DNA from: Oryzias latipes
Lineage: Eukaryota > Chordata > Actinopteri > Beloniformes > Adrianichthyidae
NCBI RefSeq assembly: GCF_002234675.1
Contig: NC_019876.2
Coordinates: 29,153,196 to 29,217,195, forward strand
DNA: 64,000 bases
Direction of reading: 5' to 3'
Positions 36,440-64,000 of the stretch are shown here, piece by piece. The number at the start of each line of letters is the position of its first letter. Within the stretch, counting starts at the first letter, position 1. The notes under the pieces were generated by a model, which worked only from the letters and a program-made list of their open reading frames with translations, searched no databases and was not told the origin of the DNA. The position numbers and the translations under genes were made by a program.

Positions 36440-36445
36440 AATAAA
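36440..36445 (+). terminator. sf1: Poly(A) signal of sf1
   Basis: AATAAA lies 554 bp after the sf1 stop codon, followed within 25 bp by T/G-rich sequence. This gives a 3' untranslated region of about 35,887-36,465. Confidence 0.75.
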
Positions 36446-36829
36446 AATATAATTCTTGGTTTGGTAATAAACTGATCAGTAAGCTTCCTTTCTGTGGATG
36501 TGAGGTCTTTGCACTCACTCTGAAATCTCAGGATTGTCAACCATGAACCCGTTCTGTCAAACGTCTGCTGCTGCGTGAACTTCTCGCTCCGCCTCCGTGT
36601 TGCAGAAGCTGTGTAACACGCATGTCTCACATACGGTGCAAACGGAGGTCAAAGCTTCTTTGAGGACTTGTCGTTCAGATTTCCCAACAGATCTCTAAAA
36701 ATTGCAGCAGAGACAACAGGAAGAGTCTCAGGACGCAGATCCCCTCATTGCCCCTTACTGTGTTTTAATAATAGGTATTTACATGTATTTAGATGAATAT
36801 TTACCAAAACTAAATGCAAAAGTAGTTTC

Positions 36830-37255
36830 AAAGACCCACTCCGGTCATCTTCTGTTCTATTTTTTTCAACGTTTTTAGCCAAAATTAGAGCATGTCGTTT
36901 TCTAGGACATAGTTTCTGCAGAGCGGCAGGAGTTCATCAAATTCACCTCTGATGTCCCATCATTTCTTTGTTTACACTCTGTCCCGCTAGCTTACAGCCC
37001 CTCACACCCCCTGCCTAACATTAGCGGTGCAACAAAAACAGCAGCAACATCAGATCCATCCATCCGTCCAGTTCTGATCCAGATTCCAGCTCAGACCAGG
37101 AAAACAAAGACAATCATGGATCTGTTGGTCTGCTGGTGGATGATCAGAAAGGGGCGGAGCATGGAGGCTTTGGCCTGCAGAATGTAGTTGTACATAAAAA
37201 ATGCAAGCTTTTTAAATGGGTTTTTTTTCGTCTGCCCCTGATTCACAACGATTAT
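36830..37255 (+). repeat. Dispersed repeat, copy 4 of 5
   Basis: The longest forward copy of the family, from a CCCACTCCGGTCATCTTC segment to TGATTCACAACGATT. It includes the GCTAACATTAG-like, CAACAAAAACAGCAGCAAC and GAAAGGGGCGGAGC blocks. Non-coding; its length and lack of ORF fit a miniature or short interspersed element. Confidence 0.65.
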
Positions 37256-37739
37256 ACCACGGTCCGGGTGAATACTCGAATCTGATTGGCTGCTGGGTGA
37301 GCATTAGTGATAACCGCACGCCCCAAAAGGAAGTATCTTAAATCTTCTGTATCCATGAGCCGGCTTCTCTAAAACAACCTTTAGCTTCATCATCTGGACA
37401 AACACGATCGGTAAGAGGAGAACTTTCTCTCTGAACTGATGCTTTATTCAACCCATCGGGATCATCAGCATAGATGTATCGCTTTCAAATCTTGACTGCA
37501 GCGGTGGCGCAGTCAAATGTGATAATGCACACTTCGTCTGCCATTAACCCTTATAAAGAACAACTCAGAAAATTCATTTTAAGCTTACCGTATTTTCTTT
37601 GTTCTCCATCATCTGCAAATGCTGCTAGAACATGTTAACACTGGGGTTTCAGGATCAATGGTCGTAACACGGACTTATCTTTAGCTAAGATCAATGCTTC
37701 CACTAAACAAACCCTTAATGGAAGAAAAACGTTCAATGT

Positions 37740-38082
37740 CTTCAGATGAGTATCTGTACGGTTGTACAAAGCAGAAACTTAAGAATATTAAAAAAACTGT
37801 GGTGGTACTATGATGGTCTGGGCCAGGTTGATTTTGCACAAACGTCTGCTGAATACCGAACGAGCTGGATGGAGTCTGGTCTTCCAGAGGAAACAGTCCT
37901 GAGTGGACGACGTGGATTCAAACCTGAACGGCCAAAAACACATTTTTCAGTCAAAGTCTGGATTTGAAGAAATGCTTATTTAAAGGGTTTTTTTTAAACA
38001 AAGGGTACATTAGTCTAAATAATCACTAGAATATCTGCAGCTTTAACAACATGACAAGAACTTTTGCACCGTTCTCCAGAAG
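37740..38082 (+). mobile_element. Tc1/mariner-like remnant
   Basis: A transposase-like MMVWARL piece (compare the VMVWG motif of Tc1 elements) lies near 37,810-37,830. A terminal AACTTTTGCACCGTTCTC segment near 38,058-38,076 is a relative of the inverted end of the element at 29,063-30,728. The reading frame is broken. Confidence 0.4.
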
Positions 38083-39084
38083 ATCTCCAGATGTCATTAA
38101 ACTACATTTCACCAAAAAGTGCCTAAAACTGTTGGAATCAAGAAAAAAGACATTTTTGCAAAGCTTCTGTTTTTCTATAGAAGCATCAAAATTGACAGAA
38201 AATAAAAACGTTATGTTTAACACTAAATTTGGCTGTGATTGTTCCGCTTGTTCTTCCCGCCACGGCCCGTCGTCTTTGAGAGGTAACCCCCCCCGACCTC
38301 TCAGAGCTTCACTGTCGTTGGCGTCCAGCCCGGCGTCTCAGGTTGGCGACCAACCAGAGTGGGTGTGGGGAGAACAGGCCTTTTTAGACCAGTGTCTCCA
38401 TCCACTTAAACCACGAAAACTCATTTTTACACTGAAGCATTTGGTCCAACATGACGTTTTAATCTGAAGTGTTTTATGTTTTTATTCACCTATTTATAGC
38501 TTTCAACCGCTTTTATGATGGAAGCCGTTAATGTACAGCGTTTTGTTAGAATTTTGTTTATTTACAAATGTACAACTTTATAAATAAACTTATTGTTATT
38601 ATTACTATTATTATTTTGGTTGAGTTCAAGGGTCGGTGACCTGAGGCTCCTTGAAAGAAAACTATTTGAATAAAGAGTGAATTTGTAGTTTTGGTTACTA
38701 TATTTCAGATAATTTTATTAAATCATCTATGTTTAGACTTTTATCATGTCAGATAAAAATGATGGTAAAGCTTGAATCTACCATCCATCCATGTAGGACT
38801 TGACTGAATTTTTTATTATTTATTTATTTTAAGTTAATTCGCTGCACCAGGATCTTCTTTGACACCGGATGTGTTTTATTTTGAAAGGATTCTGGATGTG
38901 CTGCAGACAAAAGTAAAAAAAAAGTTCACGTTATTTGTAGCAAATTAGAAACCTGTTATAATTAAATTACTGTAAGCCAAATGTCTCTTGTGGCGTTGAG
39001 GCTGCCTGCCGCCTCCTGGTTTGGCCTCTGATGAAGTTTTACTTTGAAACGCCACCGGAAGCAGTTTTCTTTCCTGCGCTGTCC

Positions 39085-58289
<19,205 letters not shown>

Positions 58290-59136
58290 ACCGCCGGACG
58301 TGGCCGCGTGGGACGCCGCGCCCTGTAGCTCCTCCCTGCACTGTGGAGTCCCTCCTGCTTCCTTAGCCTCCATCCTGCCTTCCTCTTCGTCATGCTTTAC
58401 CACATCTTTGGTGACAAAGATTTACGTAGAAGTTTTACAGATGTTTTCCGTGCTCCAGTTATCAAACTCACTGCTGAACGAAACCTTTACATGTCCACAT
58501 CCACGCGTCCAACCTAAACATTTAAAGCGTTAGCTGCTGTAGAGGTCTAGATTGGTCTAAGTCATGACTTTGTTTGATTCCAGTGATGCTTCATGGATCT
58601 GTTCTACTTTGAGGTTTCAGACACTCGTCTCTGGCATTCCTCCTTAACAAAAGGCAGCAGAAATCCAAACCAGCGTGTTTTAACCGTTCCACATCTGTCG
58701 GGGTGAAAGGCAGACATTCCTCCACGTTTGCAGCTCCTTCATCCCCAACGTCATGTTTCATAGATTCTCCACTGTTGTACCTGTTTGAAGGTGTTAAAGG
58801 AATGTATTTGTGTCCATTAAGATTATTGTTGGTTCTAGTGGAGTGCCTGAATGCTAATGTACGCTCAGTTGTGATGTCTGTAGCATGTTTGTGTGTCTTC
58901 TTCATTCATGTTTCTTGTCTAATTCTCTAAAGTGACCTAGAAAGAACGTTTTCTCTGCCTACAAAGAAAAATGATCTAACTTTGGAAATTAGTCAGGCCT
59001 GATACTGATACTGCACTGTGACGTGTTGATGCTCTGTAGCGCCATCTGGTGGTTCTGCTGCTGCTCCCACCTCTGACTGTAGAAGGCCAGCAGCAGCACA
59101 ACCTGCTGCCTCAGTGTCAGGGCTTTTATTTTGAAA

Positions 59137-59142
59137 AATAAA
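59137..59142 (+). terminator. pygm: Poly(A) signal of pygm
   Basis: AATAAA lies 848 bp after the pygm stop codon. No better signal occurs earlier in the interval, so the 3' untranslated region is about 58,290-59,160. Confidence 0.65.
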
Positions 59143-59159
59143 GCTGCAATGATCCAACT

Positions 59160-61700
59160 CTCCGTCTCTGAAACAGACTAAATCTGAACTGCTGTCATGG
59201 ATGACACAGACAAACTCCATCGTGTCAGTCTCCTAGTCCTATGAGCACACACACACACACACACGCACACACACACGCGCACACACACACACACACACAC
59301 ACAGAGAGGGAGAGAATCTGCAGACTGCTCTGACCTAAATGTCCTAAATGTCTCCATATGTCTCTCCTTCTGGACAGGAAGCTTTGTGACCTAGCTGTAA
59401 AAGTCCTCACCTTTTGGGTTTTATTCTAAACTTTGACGCGTGAAGGTCACCTCCTTCAGATGCTGAAGTCTCAAGATAAAAATCATAGAAAACATTATTA
59501 AAAAATTCAGGGATAAAGAGGCAGAAATAAAAGTTTACAAAACACTACAAATGACCATGAAAGTCATTAAAATGACATGAATAAATGCATAAAAACACAG
59601 AGTATAATACATTGAAGCAGAGTTACTGCCTGCCTTAGCTCATAACTTTTCAGTGCAGCTTTATATCACATCTGAAAACGATACATTGATATATATTGAC
59701 TCTTCTCATGGAAAGGAGGACATTCTACAAATGTCTACAAACTATGTCCAAACGTTTTCCAGAGGGACAGATTAGTTCAGGTGAAAATGTGGCTTTTGCA
59801 GCTTTAATATTGACATTAAATACAAATAATCATTTCTTTGCAATGGGATACTTTTCATTTCAGAATCAGCTTTATTGGCCAAGTACAATAAGTTTCTTCA
59901 CATCAAATAGAAATGCATCTAAATGTTTTCACCAAACTTACTGTGTATTTTACATTTAGAATCCAGAAATGAAGGGAAAGTTTGGTCAACAGTAAATCAT
60001 AACACCTCACTGTAAATATCTAAATAGATGATGTGAAAGGGGGAAATAACCCAAATACTTATCTTACTCAGGAGTACAACTGTGGTTTGATCAGAGAAAT
60101 AAATCTTTTACTTTTTTAGTTCACAGTTGACAGATTACAAAAGAGCGGGAAAGGGTCACAGAGGTAGTTCAGTCACAGATGTCTCCATTATGGGAAGTAT
60201 TGCTGGCTGCAAATGATTAGTTTCATGGCAGGAACTGTAGAGATTTAGATGCGTCTACTTCTGGCCGATGGGCCGGGCTTTGGACGTGCCTGGCATACAA
60301 TCCTGTTAGTAATGCTTATGGCAAAGATGAACTCCCCTGAACTCACATTCCCTTACCCAGTGGTGGTTTTGGTTCTAAATTTGTGGGTAGAAATGGCTTT
60401 GTGTAGGTAGGCATAATTTAGGCGGTTTTAGGGTCAGTTCGGAGACTTTTTATTTTTTCTCATAAAAATATAGGACAAAGTTAGGCTGTGTGGCTGTTCT
60501 ATGTACTGGAGCTCCGTGAACACACCAGGCAGAGATGCTTAATGGACCGGGCTCTGTCATCTAACCTGGTGTTGCCGCCCCGCTTGTCCAAAATTGTGTT
60601 CTTTAAAGCTTGACACCACGTCTGCGTGTGGGAGGAGCTACCAGCTAATATTTTTGTCAATCGCTACATGGAGCGGTGTCTGTGTTTATCTCACTAACAA
60701 TTCATGGAAGACATGGAGAATGTTGAGAGATCAGGTTTATTATTTTGAAGAGTTCTACATGGTAATCCTGTTTCCATGTTTGAGTTCATAAAATCATCCC
60801 AGAGAGAGTCTCTGCTTCAACTCCTGCAGTGAAAGCTGCATCTTCTTGACAGCCGTGTTTTTATCTCTGACAGAGTTTAAAGCTTGCTGTCCCGCGTTAA
60901 CCAGAGAGGGAAAAATAAAACCAGGGGACCTGATTTATTATTATCTCGTTGAAAATAAAAAAATATCACAAGGTTCAGCGGCCCCGAGGAGGCTGGCTCC
61001 CCATCCTTCAGAGGGTCTCTGTCTGGCTGCCAGTGTCATGCGTGAGGGAAACCCAGATGTGACGTCAGACTGGATCTGTGATCACAGACAGAGCTGTGTT
61101 AGCTACAGAGCAGAGAAGAGCTTGCGTACAAATTTTTGGATAGAACTTGTGCATTTTCCAGAAACGATGCGGTAATAATAGAAGAAATCCTTGAATAAAA
61201 TGAACAAACAGGCTCCAAAATTTTGTACGGTCCCCAACCACAAGGCCGGTCCGCTGAAGAAATATGCAATACTGTCCTCATTTTATTATTAGTCTGAACT
61301 ATCTTTTATTTTAAAAAAACATCTCTTTTGAAAGAAGGATCCGGGTGTATTCTTGTTTCTCCTGATCTCATTATTACACACACACACACACACACAAACA
61401 TATTTAAGCGACCTGTCGTATTTCAGGCAGGCACACTCGGCAGTGTTTTACAGGTTACTCCCCTAGGGCGGTTCAGTCAATTAACACACCCGCTCAGCGT
61501 CCTATTTAAGCTGTGTGCATGGGCTTAGCTGTTCATTCTCTTTCTTATCTTCAGCGCTCATTCTTCGCCGGTTCTCCGTGCTCGCTGTTCTCTTTCATGG
61601 TGACCTTCCCCTCGTTCTTCTCGGATTGTCAGAACCCCCTTCTTATGGGGGCGTCCGTCTCCTCCTTTACACAGTGGCACCGCGTTCTTCACCGGTTCTC
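59160..61700. other. Downstream of pygm, no gene recognised
   Basis: AT-rich spacer. It contains CA-repeat microsatellites at about 59,241-59,303 and 61,376-61,398. Short ORFs show no recognisable family. Part of the stretch may belong to the hAT element further right. Confidence 0.5.
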
Positions 61701-61715
61701 CACCGGTGGTGGTCT

Positions 61716-61764
61716 CCACCGGTTCTCCACCACCGGTTCTCCACCGGTGGTGGAGAACCGGTGG
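61716..61764. repeat. Perfect 19-bp inverted repeat with 11-nt loop
   Basis: CCACCGGTTCTCCACCACC (61,716-61,734) is exactly complementary to 61,746-61,764. It sits within a wider cluster of ACCGGT palindromes from about 61,686 to 61,780, upstream of the hAT remnant. Confidence 0.85.
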
Positions 61765-61828
61765 CTCCGGTGGAACCGGCTCCTTTAAAACGTGCTTGCT
61801 GTCTTATCTTAGGTGAAAACAAGATGGA

Positions 61829-62752
61829 ACAGCACATTTAATATGTTGGAAAGGCTGTTTAAGGAGAGAGAGCAAATGGGGGCAGCTCTGGCCACCCTCC
61901 ATACGGACCTTCCTCCATCACCTCAGAGGACTACCAGGCCATACACCACTGCTTGAGCGTTCTTTCCCCGTTTCAAGAGGCCACAGTTGAGCTTTCGACA
62001 GAAAAACGAGTGTCAGTCTCCAAAGTCAGTCCCATAGTCAAAATGCTGAAACATTACATCTCAAGCAGGTGTGGTCAGATCACACAGCCACTTGGTGAAA
62101 AACTGGCCACTAACTTGAAGAACAATCTCCATGAGAGGTTTTCAGCTCTGGAGAAGGTCACTGCTCTGTCAATGGCAACCTTGTTGGACCCAAGGTTTAA
62201 AGAGCTGGGGTTCTGCAGCCAAGGCTCTGCCCACACGGCCATAGAGCGACTCACTAAAGAGTGTGCTGCAACAATGCAGGCGCTACTTCCAGAGGCACAG
62301 CCACAGTCGCCACCTAGAGAAGGTCCTTAAGGTCAGCAGGAAGATGGTGGTCTCTGGGCCCTGCTGGACAGGCATGTGGGGGTTCAACAGCAGGTGACCA
62401 GCACAACTGCCAGTGCAACAGTGGAGGTTCAGAGGTACAGTAAAGATTAGAATCCTCATCATAACTTCTGCTCATTTTAGACTGGTGCATGACAATAGGC
62501 TATTAATGTCCTTCTAGGTACTTAAAGGAACCTCACATCCCAAGGACTCAGGACCCACTGAGATACTGGGTTACCCACAAGGTTTTATACCCACATCTCT
62601 ACAAGCTGGCAATGAAGTTTTTATGCACACCAGCTTCATCTGTGCCTTGTGAGAGGATCTTCTCCAAGGCTGGCGAAATCGTCAGCCAAAGACGAAACAG
62701 GCTGAAGCCCAGCACAGTGGAGAAAATTCTGTTTTTAAATAAAAATCTATAA
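61829..62752 (+). pseudogene. Broken hAT transposase (ZBED1/4-like) fragment
   Basis: The + strand reads TRWNSTFNMLERLFKEREQM from about 61,820. It then shifts frame near 61,915 to EDYQAIHHCLSVLSPFQEAT and continues through MATLLDPRFKELGF (about 62,170-62,211) to a TAA at 62,328. The same frame can be followed to VEVQRY. After a possible 85-bp intron (62,434-62,518) it resumes with YLKEPHIP, then ASSVPCERIFSKAGEIVSQR and RNRLKPSTVEKILFLNKNL, which is the hAT C-terminal dimerisation domain, ending at 62,752. The frameshift and the internal stop mark it as a pseudogene. The N-terminal BED finger is missing. Confidence 0.75.
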
Positions 62753-63010
62753 CATGTATCCCACCCAGTCATGTTAGACCCTGGTTCACAATCACTCATT
62801 CTCACTTTATACATGGCATTCACAATGTAACACAAGCACTTCCTCACAAATCTTCAAACATTGTCTTTGTTTCATTTCCACAGTGAAGTGTTACAAGGGC
62901 AAGGAACTTAGTGGAGTAGATGATATACGTCCTGTCTGCCACCAGATGCCGCTGTTCTGTGTGGTTTCGAAGCCCCAAATGCTTCATTCATTTTTCTGGC
63001 ACATTTACAT

Positions 63011-63053
63011 GAAGCCCCATGAGAGCTTCATGGGGCTTCGATTCCCATCCCTA
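63011..63053. mobile_element. Possible hAT terminal region with hairpin
   Basis: GAAGCCCCATGA and TCATGGGGCTTC form a perfect 12-bp stem. It is followed by GATTCCCATCCCTA, which in reverse resembles a hAT-type TAGGGATGGGAATC terminus. It could be the right end of the element whose transposase remains at 61,829-62,752. The left end was not found. Confidence 0.4.
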
Positions 63054-63239
63054 CTTGTTATACTCCGCCTCTAACTGTATGAGTTTCAGCCTAGCTAAAA
63101 TACTATCAAAACCTAAATGGAATTTTGCCCTGTCATTCTCTACCACCTTCTGAGCTGTTTCCCATTTTGACCTTGTGGTTTCCAGTCCATATTCTGCACA
63201 CATTGTGAGGAAACTGGAGATTCTAAACAGGACTGTAAA

Positions 63240-64000
63240 ATAGGTAAATTAGGTTCGTTCCCCTTCAGCTTCCTGCACACAGAAATGAATGAATAAGACT
63301 CAGAGACAGTTACTTATCTTTTGTGGAGGTTTTACTTCGTACAAACACGAAGGGGTCAGACAAATCAACATGGTGCATTCAAAGTCCGAACCAACGAGCT
63401 CAGAGATGGGCTTTGGTATAAAAAGCCTGCATTTGCATATTCAGAAGATCGTCCGATGGACCCCGTGTGAAAATCACGGCCACAGGTTACTGCTGGAGAG
63501 AAGCTCAAAGGCTAAAGTGAAGATAAGTCTGAGGCCTGCTCAGCAGAAAACACATGCACAGTAAAAAGGGAGGATGAGAAGAAACTGTTAGAACAATAGC
63601 TTGGCTGTGCTTTCTTCAAATGTAATATAATTTTGAGATTACAATACATGCTTAGTGAATTAAGTTTAAACCATTAGTGTAATAAAAGTTAAAGGCAGTT
63701 TCTAACTATTCTTCACATACCCCCCTGTTTGTCATATCAAAATTACATATGAAAAGTCAGCAGAACTCCTGTCATCATCAACCAAATACCATTTCACGAA
63801 GATTTTCAGTATAGGCAGCATATCGGTTCTGCCTAGAAAACAAAAGTGTATAGGTACAGGTAAATACAAAAGAAAACATAAAATCAACATGAATAAATGA
63901 GCATATCAGAGGTGGTAGGTGATACATGAGTGTTGATGCGATAACCTCCAGGGCTAAACTTATACCATCTGTGTGAAACATTCAGTGAGCAGTCAGGGAG
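63240..64000. mobile_element. Possible LTR-retroelement edge
   Basis: Around 63,719-63,730 there is a CCCCCCTGTTTGTCA segment, which read in reverse looks like a polypurine tract before an LTR. To its right a 67-codon minus-strand ORF (63,981-63,778) contains one hydrophobic segment. To its left, 63,270-63,718 could be the LTR, but a GGTATAAAAAG box at about 63,416 points the other way. The element would continue past the window, so orientation and identity are uncertain. Confidence 0.25.

Larger units (their letters stand above)
36470..39080. other. sf1-pygm intergenic region
   Basis: No intact gene. It contains a dispersed repeat (36,830-37,255) and a Tc1-like remnant (about 37,740-38,082). 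Near 37,255-37,300 there is a TATACCACGGTCCGGGTG segment that looks like a transposon terminus but whose partner I cannot place. The stretch 38,100-39,000 is AT-rich without recognisable features. Confidence 0.5.

Noticed and set aside
61953-62330. Intact gene from the 125-codon + strand ORF
   Set aside because: Homology continues on both sides in other frames or past the TAA, so this is one piece of a broken hAT transposase.

Overview
This is vertebrate nuclear DNA, almost certainly from a teleost fish. The genes are split into many short exons with GT/AG introns, the proteins match vertebrate families almost end to end, and the introns and spacers are full of fish-type DNA transposons, LINE fragments and microsatellites. 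No bacterial or viral operon is present. I cannot name the species.

Three protein-coding genes lie in a row on the + strand, each apparently complete. (1) pelp1 (CDS 1,941-19,989; 18 exons, 1,248 codons plus stop) is a scaffold of the RIX1/rixosome complex used in 60S ribosome maturation and a nuclear-receptor coregulator. (2) sf1 (CDS 23,616-35,886; 12 exons, 663 codons) is splicing factor 1, the branch-point binding protein. (3) pygm (CDS 39,197-58,289; 20 exons, 842 codons, the length of mammalian muscle glycogen phosphorylase) breaks down glycogen. I joined exons by reading splice sites and checking phase at every junction; all three frames close exactly. Each gene has an AATAAA poly(A) signal downstream (20,304; 36,440; 59,137). 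They share no pathway. sf1 and pygm are also neighbours in mammals, while pelp1 is on a different human chromosome.

Region by region: 1-1,940 is AT-rich upstream sequence ending in the pelp1 CpG-rich promoter. pelp1 intron 7 (5,842-10,494) holds a 4.4-kb minisatellite of 15-bp units built on TGACGTCGTGGG. The array carries three extra 95-bp copies of the intron end, each with the exon-8 splice acceptor. A dead Tc1-like transposon sits in intron 9. The pelp1-sf1 spacer holds a minus-strand LINE tail, a piggyBac-like miniature element and dispersed repeats. sf1 intron 3 carries a hAT-like miniature element and a decayed Tc1-like element. The sf1-pygm spacer is repeat debris. The pygm introns hold two hAT miniature elements with target-site duplications, large fold-back palindromes, a LINE fragment with a miniature Harbinger-like element inserted into it, a piggyBac-like element, a microsatellite inside a dispersed repeat, and a BED-zinc-finger hAT remnant. 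From 59,143 to the end there is no intact gene, only a broken hAT transposase and possible LTR-type sequence at the edge.

The most unusual feature is the pelp1 intron-7 array: a CpG-rich, CRE-like tandem repeat that has copied a functional 3' splice site into itself and now reaches to within 60 bp of the real exon.
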